Of a stretch of 64,000 nucleotides of DNA, positions 1 to 7,145 are shown in pieces. The notes under the pieces were generated by a model. That model did no database searches and had not been told where the DNA came from. It saw only the letters and a program-made list of their open reading frames with translations. Position 1 is the first letter of the stretch. Every line of letters starts with the position of its first letter. Where the stretch lies: the NCBI RefSeq assembly GCF_000447755.1, contig NZ_AUNE01000025.1:1-64000 (forward strand). Reading direction: 5' to 3'. The position numbers were made by a program, and so were the translations under genes. The stretch comes from Bacteriovorax sp. BSW11_IV (GTDB lineage: Bacteria > Bdellovibrionota > Bacteriovoracia > Bacteriovoracales > Bacteriovoracaceae).

Positions 1-2
1 GT

Positions 3-311
3 GAATTCGAAAACTTGAGAAAAGATTTAGAGAATACTATTGAATTAAAGCTAGTAACACAGAAATACAAAGTATCTTCTTCTGAAGAAATACATTTAGT
101 TTTAGATATTCTATCTTGCCCATATGTTTCCAAAAAATTGAGAAAGAGTGTAATTAAAAAATTATTAGAAAACCTAGGCCTTTCGTCGGGTACACCTGAT
201 GTTAATAGAGTAGAAAAACATTTTATAAAAATGAATTGGTTTGTAGACTGGGGAGAGATTGACCTACTCGCTACTCTTGAGAAAAAGGTATTGCAAAATC
301 CTTATGAATAA
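3..311 (+). CDS. C-terminal part of an unrecognised protein (cut by left edge)
   Basis: The reading frame is open to the first base of the window, so this is the 3' end of a gene that begins outside it; a TTG at 15 is probably not the start because the codons before it are also open and there is no ribosome binding site. The visible 100 or so residues are charged and mostly helical, with no signal peptide or membrane segment. I do not recognise a family. The stop is followed by about 190 bases without a gene, so it probably ends a transcript. Confidence 0.6.
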   Translation, partial: EFENLRKDLENTIELKLVTQKYKVSSSEEIHLVLDILSCPYVSKKLRKSVIKKLLENLGLSSGTPDVNRVEKHFIKMNWFVDWGEIDLLATLEKKVLQNPYE

Positions 312-500
312 CATAGCGTATTAATGGGAAGGGTGATTGTTCAATAATCTCTTTTGCTGAAAAATAGTATCATACTTCATGAAGGCTATTTTTTTACTTA
401 ATTTATAGGATTAAGAGCAGAGAAATCTGTACACACTACAGGGTGAGACTTTTACTCTTCCTCTTTTCTTTTACCTTGGAACTAGTGTTATCATTCATAC

Positions 501-1328
501 ATGCTCGTTAAAGACTATTTTACCAATATTTCAATTAATGAATTAAAGAGAAAGTTAAATGAACTTGATAAAATTGACCTAAAGAATAGCTCTTTTGAGG
601 ATGTTTTTAAAAAAGTTATTGAGACCTTTAGTGGCATTGTTCTTTGTCGTGTTGCTCTATCCTTTGGAGAAGAAACTGGTGATCCTAGGTTCGGGCTTTT
701 TAGGGCCAGGCAAGTTGATGGGACGTTTGATTTAGACAATCCTGATAATTACTGGGCTAAGCCAGCTCAGTTTCAAGTTGACTATGGTCGATGTCATTCC
801 ATAACAGAAAGTCGATTCTATGCTTCAAATTACATATTATCTACTGTTCTTGAGTGTAGAGCAAAGCCTGGAAGTGAGTGGGTTATTGCTGAATTTGATA
901 TTATAGAGAATACATTCTTTGAGTCAGTTTTTCTAGGTGGCGTGGGAACTGGATTTGATAGGATGATGGGCCACCAGGGGAGGCTAGATTTTTTCTTTTC
1001 AAATTTAAGTAAGAGTGAAAAAAAGAAAAATAATCTTCTGTATAAATATATAAGTAAGAAACTTGGAGAAAAAGTAAGTTCTTCTAAAAAGTACAAGTTA
1101 ACAGCTGCAATTAGTAAGTTCTTTTTCAGGAGTCCTCATAATTCAGCAAATGTGGAGTGTATTATCTATCCTTCATTGATGACAAAGAAGAAAGTACTTA
1201 ATTTTGCAATTGATTCTGAGTCGGCTAGAGAGAAGCTTAGAATCATAAGGATTTATCATGTACGTGTAGAATCTATTAGCACCAAGGAAAGTTCTAATCT
1301 GCATATTGTCAAAAAACTAGAGCTGTAG
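501..1328 (+). CDS. RES-domain protein
   Basis: 275 residues with the scattered RES signature: an Arg in FRAR (R68/R70), a GRC motif at 96-98, FYAS at 106-109, a conserved Glu near 118 and YPS at 223-225, spaced as in the longer RES proteins. RES domains share the fold of ADP-ribosyltransferase-type toxins, and studied members (MbcT, Xre-RES systems) destroy NAD+ in the cytosol. That this protein does so is inference. No Xre-type antitoxin adjoins it: the left neighbour is an unrelated fragment and the right neighbour is 300 bases away on the other strand. The start lacks a good SD, so initiation is uncertain. An orphan RES enzyme is likelier than a standard toxin-antitoxin pair. Confidence 0.72.
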   Translation: MLVKDYFTNISINELKRKLNELDKIDLKNSSFEDVFKKVIETFSGIVLCRVALSFGEETGDPRFGLFRARQVDGTFDLDNPDNYWAKPAQFQVDYGRCHSITESRFYASNYILSTVLECRAKPGSEWVIAEFDIIENTFFESVFLGGVGTGFDRMMGHQGRLDFFFSNLSKSEKKKNNLLYKYISKKLGEKVSSSKKYKLTAAISKFFFRSPHNSANVECIIYPSLMTKKKVLNFAIDSESAREKLRIIRIYHVRVESISTKESSNLHIVKKLEL

Positions 1329-1641
1329 AAAGGCTAAAATAACACCGATTTAGTGGTGAGTTGACTTTATTGATAGAGGCTTTGGGCCAGTGTCAAAGAA
1401 GCTAGCTCAGGACTTAAGCTCAAATGCAAGCTCCAGCAACTCACTAATGTTTTGAAATGGTGGGGTTATGTTCAGAAAGTGTGTTTGAATCTTCCACAAA
1501 TAAAATGACCTTGAGGATTTTGTATGGGCATGTTCAGTCTCTCAAGAAGAATGACGAACTCAAAATTTGAATTTATAGCAAATGATTACTGCTTTCAATA
1601 ATTTCGCCACTCTAGTTTTGATTTGAAAAAGAATGAATTCC
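1329..1641. other. 313-base intergenic stretch, no gene seen
   Basis: The stretch lies between the convergent RES gene and nuclease-like gene. All frames are broken by stops. A weak hairpin (CACC...GGTG, about 1350-1365) follows the RES stop but has no T-run. I see no recognisable transposase remnant, RNA gene or repeat. Confidence 0.5.
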
Positions 1642-2604
1642 TCAAAAATTCAACCAACGACAAAGCTCTTCATACTCCTTTCTCGTCGTTAAATGTATTG
1701 AATACCCCTCAAGCCACTCATTTAATTCCACACCTGATGAAAATATGCTTTTAAAAAGAGAGTCGGGGTCTTCTAGTTTTCCAAGAATATAGACATTTAA
1801 ATAGTTTCTACGAAAAAAGAAGGAGATTGCCTTAAGACCGTCAACGTCTTTTCGTAAATGGATAAAGCGAGATCGATTGGAATCGCCACTAGCTTCTTTC
1901 AGACATTTCTCTAAAAATTCAGGACCCCAGTCATAGGAGAGAGCATCACTTACATCTTTCCAGCTTCTTTCTTTATCTTTTGAAACAGTTTTAGACTTCT
2001 TTCTATTTCTAAGTTCATAAATTTCATTAAGTTCTGGAAGAGGATATTTTTGGTCAAAGCTAAAGTAAAGGTCATCGTCTTTTTTGAAAACACTAAGTGA
2101 GATAGCGGTAATTTTTAAATATGAATTTTTTATTAACCAGTCTGTAGAAATGATAACTTCAGGATCAAATCTCTCAGCAACTAAGATGATCTTCACATTG
2201 CTATCTTCTTCAGATCTAGTGATAATGCCTTCAATTTCTTCTGCTTTTTCATTTTTATTTTTATTGGCCTCTTGGATAAACATTTCATTGGTCCAGTTTG
2301 AAACCATAGCAGCGTAAGAGATACTTTGCAGTAATTGGTATTTATCCTTACTTCTTTTGAGTTCAATGACAACGGGAACATTCTCATTTGGATCATAAGC
2401 AAGTATATCGATTCGACCAAGAGTGCTATTGTCTGGGATGACCTCTTTTCCGATGTATATTAGTTCTGGATATTTGATTTCTTTTGTAAATTCTTTCCAA
2501 CTATTTGCTATTGCTTCTTGTAAGTTAAACCTTTCAAGTAATCCGTTTGTCTTTAAATCTGATTCAGTTAGAGGAATCAATTTATTGTTTGAAAATTTAA
2601 GCAT
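1642..2604 (-). CDS. PD-(D/E)XK nuclease-like protein (NucS/DUF91-like core)
   Basis: 320 residues from the preferred ATG at 2604, which has an AGGA about nine bases upstream and lies clear of the preceding gene; a longer frame to 2655 would overlap that gene and has no SD. The N-terminal half carries a restriction-endonuclease-fold core: GRID with D66, then VVIELK with E81 and K83, followed by a Q93-S-x-x-Y helix, the arrangement seen in NucS and related nucleases. The C-terminal half (about 200-320) is unassigned. It is cytosolic. It follows the WYL regulator by about 20 bases and is probably co-transcribed with it, a pairing common in phage-defence loci. Target DNA and role are unknown. 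Confidence 0.7.
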   Translation of the reverse strand: MLKFSNNKLIPLTESDLKTNGLLERFNLQEAIANSWKEFTKEIKYPELIYIGKEVIPDNSTLGRIDILAYDPNENVPVVIELKRSKDKYQLLQSISYAAMVSNWTNEMFIQEANKNKNEKAEEIEGIITRSEEDSNVKIILVAERFDPEVIISTDWLIKNSYLKITAISLSVFKKDDDLYFSFDQKYPLPELNEIYELRNRKKSKTVSKDKERSWKDVSDALSYDWGPEFLEKCLKEASGDSNRSRFIHLRKDVDGLKAISFFFRRNYLNVYILGKLEDPDSLFKSIFSSGVELNEWLEGYSIHLTTRKEYEELCRWLNF

Positions 2605-2624
2605 TTTTATTAATCCTATAGAAG

Positions 2625-3635
2625 TTAAGCAACATTCTGAAGACCATTCTCCCAAATATCTTTAACTTCAGAGTATAATTCAGAAGGCTCAATTGATTTC
2701 ACATGACCTCCAAATGACGAAATTAAGCGAACAATCTCACTGCTATGGGAACAAGCTAAAGTGACTTCAAAAGTGTCTTCATTGAGATTTTTAACTTTTT
2801 GTGAGGAATGGATTTTTTTCTCTTTAAAAAAAGTTGCCATGACTTTGTCGCATATGATTTTAATATCAATGGAGTTTTCTTCAATTCCTCCCCAGCCACC
2901 AATTAAACTATTGGTCTTCAAGTTCTCACTGTTGAAGGAGGATTGATGCATAATCTTAGAAATCTTCACACAAGTAACTCTTGTGGCCCTAAGCTTTTTA
3001 ATTTTTCTGTCCTCAAGATCTTCAACTAAAAAGTAGGGGACACCAGAGCTAAGAAGAAACATAAGTGGCGCAAACTTTCTTATGCGTATATTATGCTCAT
3101 TATCTTTATAAGGAGATTCATTTTTACAGGTGATTATTTTATTCTCACGAATTGCTTTCATTACTTTTTGAAAGTCTTTTGTATTCTCACCCTGTGGCCT
3201 TCCTGAGGAACTATAGTCAAAAAAATATTTATTTTTTGATCTTATAAGCTCTTCGCCCGTCTTAGCGTCTAGAGAGTTTAATATTGTCGCTTCGGCCTTC
3301 GCGGCATAATCGTTGAAATATTCATGCGATATTTTTCTTAGATTATTAAGGGCGATGATGAGAACTTGTAATGTATCATCATCCAAGCGTAGCTCATGCT
3401 TTATTTGAAAGTCTTTCGAACTCCAATAACGAACAGGCTTACTTTCACTGCAAACAAGTCCGTGAGTTGTTGAAAGAGAAGTGATATCTCTTCTAATGGT
3501 ATTGGTGTCGACATAAATGCCCTGGTTTTCAAGATAAGAATGTATTTCATGAATTGTGAGACCGACATTTTCATCATGATTTCGTAAAAGCAAAAAAATC
3601 ATTTCCCTTCTTCTTTCTGGTCTAATGTTACCCAT
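2625..3635 (-). CDS. WYL-domain transcriptional regulator
   Basis: 336 residues. Residues 1-70 form a DeoR/HTH_11-like winged helix with the recognition segment around DTNTIRRDI. A WYL domain spans about 165-240, and a C-terminal extension (about 255-330) matches the WCX region that usually follows WYL. WYL domains sense ligands, often nucleic acids or nucleotides, and regulate stress and defence genes. The gene leads a two-gene unit with the nuclease-like protein. An inverted repeat CTGACA-N5-TGTCAG lies just upstream (3663-3679), suggesting autoregulation and control of the divergent small gene. Family assignment is firm; ligand and targets are inference. Confidence 0.85.
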   Translation of the reverse strand: MGNIRPERRREMIFLLLRNHDENVGLTIHEIHSYLENQGIYVDTNTIRRDITSLSTTHGLVCSESKPVRYWSSKDFQIKHELRLDDDTLQVLIIALNNLRKISHEYFNDYAAKAEATILNSLDAKTGEELIRSKNKYFFDYSSSGRPQGENTKDFQKVMKAIRENKIITCKNESPYKDNEHNIRIRKFAPLMFLLSSGVPYFLVEDLEDRKIKKLRATRVTCVKISKIMHQSSFNSENLKTNSLIGGWGGIEENSIDIKIICDKVMATFFKEKKIHSSQKVKNLNEDTFEVTLACSHSSEIVRLISSFGGHVKSIEPSELYSEVKDIWENGLQNVA

Positions 3636-3662
3636 AATTTCGGTGCCTTATAATTTTTTATT

Positions 3663-3679
3663 CTGACAGTATTTGTCAG
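3663..3679. promoter_or_regulatory. Inverted repeat CTGACA-N5-TGTCAG, candidate WYL operator
   Basis: A perfect 6-bp inverted repeat with a 5-base spacer in the divergent intergenic region between the WYL gene and the DUF4258-like gene. The same TGACA/TGTCA half-sites occur upstream of the second WYL-type regulator in this window (10704-10726). That it is the regulator's own binding site is inferred from position and the shared half-site. Confidence 0.5.
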
Positions 3680-3702
3680 TTTTATCGGACATAATAAAGC
3701 TG

Positions 3703-3717
3703 ATCTTGAGTCAAGAT
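3703..3717. promoter_or_regulatory. 15-bp perfect palindrome upstream of the 3759 gene
   Basis: ATCTTGA-G-TCAAGAT is perfectly symmetrical and lies 41 bases before the start at 3759. Twelve of these bases recur with one change at 4716-4727, upstream of the next forward gene. It may be an operator or part of a promoter; nothing ties it to a named regulator. Confidence 0.35.
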
Positions 3718-3758
3718 TTCTTTATTTAAGCGACCTTGAAAATATGGGGAGGGATATC

Positions 3759-4055
3759 GTGTCTCGAGAATTAGAGTATTCAGAACATGCCATTGATCGA
3801 TTCTTTAGCCGCTACAGAGTTGAGATTTCACCAGAGGAATTACTTTATATTCAATTTCAGATGAAATATGGAATTGGAGACATCTCTTATCTTGGAAGGA
3901 TCAAATCAAAAGACGTTGAATGCTATCATGGAGTTCACCGGGGGATTGAGTTCTTTGCCATCTGTCTCATTGACTCATACTTAATCCTTACTTTTTTTAA
4001 TTTGAGTTGTCTCAAAAATAAGGTGCTAGTGAAAGATAAGAAAAAGAAATTTTAA
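3759..4055 (+). CDS. Small DUF4258-like protein
   Basis: 98 residues from a GTG at 3759, chosen because GGGGAGG lies six bases upstream; an in-frame ATG at 3744 would put that SD inside the gene. The N-terminus has the EHAIDRFFSRY pattern (His...Arg...Arg) typical of DUF4258, and the rest is predicted alpha/beta. Function is unknown; members occur in toxin-like and mobile contexts. It is divergent from the WYL gene and shares its regulatory interval. A strong terminator follows at 4095. The minus-strand gene at 4182-4592 carries the same type of motif, so two relatives face each other. Family assignment is by motif only. Confidence 0.55.
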   Translation: MSRELEYSEHAIDRFFSRYRVEISPEELLYIQFQMKYGIGDISYLGRIKSKDVECYHGVHRGIEFFAICLIDSYLILTFFNLSCLKNKVLVKDKKKKF

Positions 4056-4094
4056 GTCGTTCTGCTAGACGATTTAAAATGTCATAAACCTCGT

Positions 4095-4117
4095 CCCCAC
4101 GAATGTGGGGTTTTTTT
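4095..4117 (+). terminator. Intrinsic terminator
   Basis: Six-bp stem CCCCAC/GTGGGG with a GAAT loop followed directly by seven T. It ends the 3759-4055 transcript. Confidence 0.85.
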
Positions 4118-4181
4118 ACTGCGTATTGAATTTTATTTTCACATAAAATTTTGTTGAAATTTTTTAAAACTTCTTTACCCC

Positions 4182-4592
4182 TTACGCCGCTTCCTTTTTC
4201 AGATACAGCAGATATTCCTCGTAATCCATTTCAATTTCCTCTATAGGCATTGAATTCAATCCAGGAGTTGGGGCAAAAGCGGATACATCTTCTTGTTCTG
4301 CTCTTTTTTCCAAAATTCTTTTCTTTGCCTCTTCAAAGTTAATAACGTCTTTAAGTTTTGGATTGAAATAGTCCTCATTATTCTTATATACAGTTATGAT
4401 TACTTCTTCACAGGCCGAGGTGATATAAGTTAGATTCAAGTGCTCAAACACTTTTCTGTCTGTTTGTTTACATGTTCTAACATGTTTTCCATGAGCAATA
4501 GCCTTTTGAAGCTCTTTTTCTTTTATATTTCTTTGTCTTTGGCGCTGAATAGAGTGCTTTGTTTTTTTCAAAGTGTTTCTCCAAGTCCACAT
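4182..4592 (-). CDS. DUF4258-like protein with acidic C-terminal tail
   Basis: 136 residues. The N-terminal 75 follow the DUF4258 pattern: KHSIQRQRQRNI (His...Arg...Arg), a Gly-Lys turn, then paired strands ending in EEVIITVYK. The C-terminal part is acidic and ends in a DYEEYLLYL helix, which could bind a partner. It is cytosolic. The SD is weak, so the start is uncertain. The gene stands alone and converges on the smaller relative at 3759-4055. DUF4258 has no settled function, and a toxin role would be speculation. Confidence 0.55.
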   Translation of the reverse strand: MWTWRNTLKKTKHSIQRQRQRNIKEKELQKAIAHGKHVRTCKQTDRKVFEHLNLTYITSACEEVIITVYKNNEDYFNPKLKDVINFEEAKKRILEKRAEQEDVSAFAPTPGLNSMPIEEIEMDYEEYLLYLKKEAA

Positions 4593-4715
4593 ACTTTTAA
4601 ATAGATTCTCATTGTAAATGTCTTTTGTTATTTATTAAAAAGCTTATACTTATGATTCGATGTTTTGAAAAATGTGACAAATAAAATGGTCAGTCTTTTA
4701 AAGTTACATAAAGAA

Positions 4716-4727
4716 ATCTTGACTCAA
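4716..4727 (+). repeat. ATCTTGACTCAA, second copy of the 3703 element
   Basis: It differs by one base from the left 12 bases of the palindrome at 3703-3717. In both places a TTAAGCGA follows (3726-3733 and 4748-4755), though at different distances (23 and 32 bases). It sits upstream of the 4787 gene and may be a shared promoter or operator element. Confidence 0.3.
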
Positions 4728-4786
4728 ATAACACACCCATTCTTCCGTTAAGCGAGATTAATACTTTAGTCTTAAGGAATTATCTT

Positions 4787-5743
4787 TTGAAATATCTATC
4801 ATTGATATCTGTTCTATTGCTCTTGTCCTCAAACTCCTTGAGTGCTGATTGTTTGGAGCAAAGAGATTCAAACGGGCAGTTGTGGGCAAGAAAATTGGGC
4901 CGTAGTCAAGTTGTAGATTTCGTCCAATTCTCTGCAAAGGGTGATGGAAAAACATCTGAGAAGGCATGGTTGAGTGCAAAGGGAAAGGCATTGTCTGATT
5001 TGGTAAGTGAGTGTGGCTCAATTCCGGAAGAGACAAAGCTCTTTGAGAGTTGTCAGGATGAAAATTATCAAAGCTATGTCAGATATAGTGTCTCAAAGAA
5101 AGATTGTGATTCAAAAAAAGAAATAGAAAACAAAAATCTGAGGGCCTTATTAGAACAGTATAAGACAGAAGTCTTGTTTTCAAGTGATTGTATTAAGCAA
5201 TCGAATGAATGTGTGAATAAAGCGGATATTTTAATTAAAGATGGCAGATCTCAAGATGCTGAACTTCTTCTAACTAAGGCCTGTGAAGAGGGCAAATCTA
5301 AGGCATGTTTCTATTTATCGAAGCTAAAAATTGATTCAAATTTTGAACTTTCACAATCCTTTTTTGTTAAGGCCTGTCACATTGTTGGTAAGTTGAAATG
5401 TTTTGAAAACACGATCCAATATAAAAACAAGAAAACCCATTATGAAAATATTCTCAAAAATCTATGTGATATTGGCAATGGCTATTCATGCGATCAATTA
5501 ATTGATGTGGGGTCTAACATGGATAAAAAAGACCTCTTAATCAAAGGGTGCACTGGTGGAGCTAAGGTTGCTTGCAAAAAACTAGCGAAGATGAATCTAA
5601 CTTCATCCGAGATTAAAGTTTTTTCATCAGATTTTTGTAAATCTGGAATTGATAGTTACTGTCCCAAGAAGAACAAAGACAAATACGATTTAATGGAAAA
5701 TTTAGAGGATGAAGAAATAAGTATAAAACCTTTGGAAATATAG
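4787..5743 (+). CDS. Secreted LPP20-like protein with Cys-rich Sel1-like repeats
   Basis: 318 residues from a TTG with AAGGA seven bases upstream. A Sec signal peptide covers residues 1-20. The next 90 residues resemble the LPP20 lipoprotein fold (SAKGDGKTSEKAW, then ALSDLVSECG), although the mature N-terminus is not a lipobox Cys. From about 135 there are degenerate Sel1/TPR-like helical repeats with regularly placed cysteines (KACEEGKSKAC, KACHIVGKLKC, NLCDIGNGYSC, GCTGGAKVAC), the pattern of disulfide-stabilised Hcp-type repeat proteins. It is likely periplasmic or outer-membrane associated and protein-binding. It is followed after ten bases by a lipoprotein gene, so the two probably form an operon. 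Confidence 0.6.
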   Translation: MKYLSLISVLLLLSSNSLSADCLEQRDSNGQLWARKLGRSQVVDFVQFSAKGDGKTSEKAWLSAKGKALSDLVSECGSIPEETKLFESCQDENYQSYVRYSVSKKDCDSKKEIENKNLRALLEQYKTEVLFSSDCIKQSNECVNKADILIKDGRSQDAELLLTKACEEGKSKACFYLSKLKIDSNFELSQSFFVKACHIVGKLKCFENTIQYKNKKTHYENILKNLCDIGNGYSCDQLIDVGSNMDKKDLLIKGCTGGAKVACKKLAKMNLTSSEIKVFSSDFCKSGIDSYCPKKNKDKYDLMENLEDEEISIKPLEI

Positions 5744-5753
5744 AGGAGATCTA

Positions 5754-6584
5754 ATGAGGATTGTATCGCTAGTTGCATTTTTAAGTCTTTTAACATCGTG
5801 TGCTCAATATAGTCTACATAAAGGTGGCTATGCACAACAAGTTGAATCAAATGAAACAGAAACTGAAAAAAATGGTAAAAGAAAGGGCAAGGGCGAAACA
5901 GATATCGGGCTTCGCATTAGCTCTCAAATTGACGACAAACTGTCTAGTAACTTTTTTGGAATGATCAATTTGACCTTCGAAAATACTACGAGTCGTTGGA
6001 TTAGGATAGAGAAGGTTTATTTTAAGTTCGATCATCCTGAAGTAAATGAAAGTGTTAAATTTGTCTCAGGCAATCAGCTTAATTATTTTCTTGATGCCGT
6101 AAACGATATGAATAAAGAAAAAGCAAAAGTAGCGGCCCAAAATCAAGCAACGTTAGCTGCTGTTGCTGCTGGTGTCGCGGCGGCTGGTACTAGCTCTCGT
6201 TACAATAATTATTCAGGTGTAAACTTTCTTGCTGGAGCGACTTTGGGAGCGGCCATGTCGATGAATATCTCTCAGTTCGAAGCAGGAAATCGTGAAGAAA
6301 ATAATAAGAAACTTTTCCCGGACGGCCATTTGTATCATAAAGATTTTGTCATTCCACCGGGTTTATTTACGAAGAAATGGATCTTATTAAATACATCTAA
6401 TCATGACAAGATTGGTCGTTTGAAAGAGGCGCTATTAACTTATGTGACAAGTGATGGAAAGAAAGAAACGGTAATATTGAACCTCAAAGGTAATTCTAAC
6501 TGGCAAAAAGATACTGGATATATCAAGCAATTAAAGATGAACAATGTTTCTGTATCTGAAAATGTTTTGGATAATAGAAGGTAG
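5754..6584 (+). CDS. Lipoprotein with central Ala/Gly-rich segment
   Basis: 276 residues with a lipoprotein signal: hydrophobic stretch then LLTSC, Cys at 16. GAGGAG lies just before the ATG. After a polar linker comes a beta-rich domain (about 45-110). A small-residue segment at about 128-170 (AAVAAGVAAAG, later FLAGATLGAAMSM) resembles a glycine-zipper membrane insertion. A second beta domain follows. It is probably translated with the upstream Cys-rich protein, suggesting a shared envelope complex. Family unknown. Confidence 0.6.
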   Translation: MRIVSLVAFLSLLTSCAQYSLHKGGYAQQVESNETETEKNGKRKGKGETDIGLRISSQIDDKLSSNFFGMINLTFENTTSRWIRIEKVYFKFDHPEVNESVKFVSGNQLNYFLDAVNDMNKEKAKVAAQNQATLAAVAAGVAAAGTSSRYNNYSGVNFLAGATLGAAMSMNISQFEAGNREENNKKLFPDGHLYHKDFVIPPGLFTKKWILLNTSNHDKIGRLKEALLTYVTSDGKKETVILNLKGNSNWQKDTGYIKQLKMNNVSVSENVLDNRR

Positions 6585-6614
6585 TTCTATCATTGTAAAT
6601 TCATGGAGATTGTT

Positions 6615-7100
6615 ATGCCTCTTTTTTATAATTATGGCGATTTATCTAATACATCAGTAAGAGTCTTCTTATATCATGCAGGGCTTGCATATGATCAAAG
6701 GCTTGGAAATCAACCATTAAAAAGTAAGGGGAATGTAAATTTACACAAAGTGCAAGCATTGTCTTTCCAAAGAGAATGTTGCTTCTATTGTAATACACCA
6801 TTTTCTGATGCAAATAAGCCTGAACGTGATCACGTAATTCCGATGAAAAAAGAAACCGGAGGAATGCACTGCTGGGGAAATGTCCTTTATTGTTGTAGAA
6901 CTTGTAATGTTGATAAAGACAAATTTGCTGGAGATTGGAAAGAATTTCTAATTAGTAAAAGTAAAATGGAAGATTATAAAATATGGTCTGAAAAGTATGG
7001 AAATGATGAAGAACTTTCTAATATTCATGCTGAAGAATGCAAGCAAATTTATTCAGAATTAGACACTTACATGCGTAATAAGGTTAGAGATTTACTATAA
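6615..7100 (+). CDS. HNH endonuclease
   Basis: 161 residues from the ATG at 6615, which has GGAG six bases upstream; the ATG at 6603 has none. The zinc-supported HNH core is clear: CCFYC (C56, C59), RDHVIP with the D72-H73 pair, a conserved Asn near 89, and CCRTCNVDK (C94, C97), so four cysteines bind a structural zinc around the beta-beta-alpha-metal site. HNH proteins nick or cut DNA in restriction, homing and defence systems. It lies 45 bases upstream of a NERD-domain gene on the same strand and probably shares its transcript. No methylase or phage packaging genes adjoin. Specificity is unknown. Confidence 0.8.
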   Translation: MPLFYNYGDLSNTSVRVFLYHAGLAYDQRLGNQPLKSKGNVNLHKVQALSFQRECCFYCNTPFSDANKPERDHVIPMKKETGGMHCWGNVLYCCRTCNVDKDKFAGDWKEFLISKSKMEDYKIWSEKYGNDEELSNIHAEECKQIYSELDTYMRNKVRDLL

Positions 7101-7145
7101 TCAATCTTTCATTTTTTACGTAGAGATTTATAAATCGAGAATTTA

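Noticed and set aside
501-1328. Annotating the RES gene as half of a toxin-antitoxin pair
   Set aside because: No Xre/DUF2384-type gene adjoins within the window; the left neighbour is a partial unrelated protein separated by 190 bases.
1329-1641. Transposase or pseudogene remnant after the RES gene
   Set aside because: Short peptides in several frames were read by eye but none resembled a transposase or any neighbour, and no terminal repeats were found.
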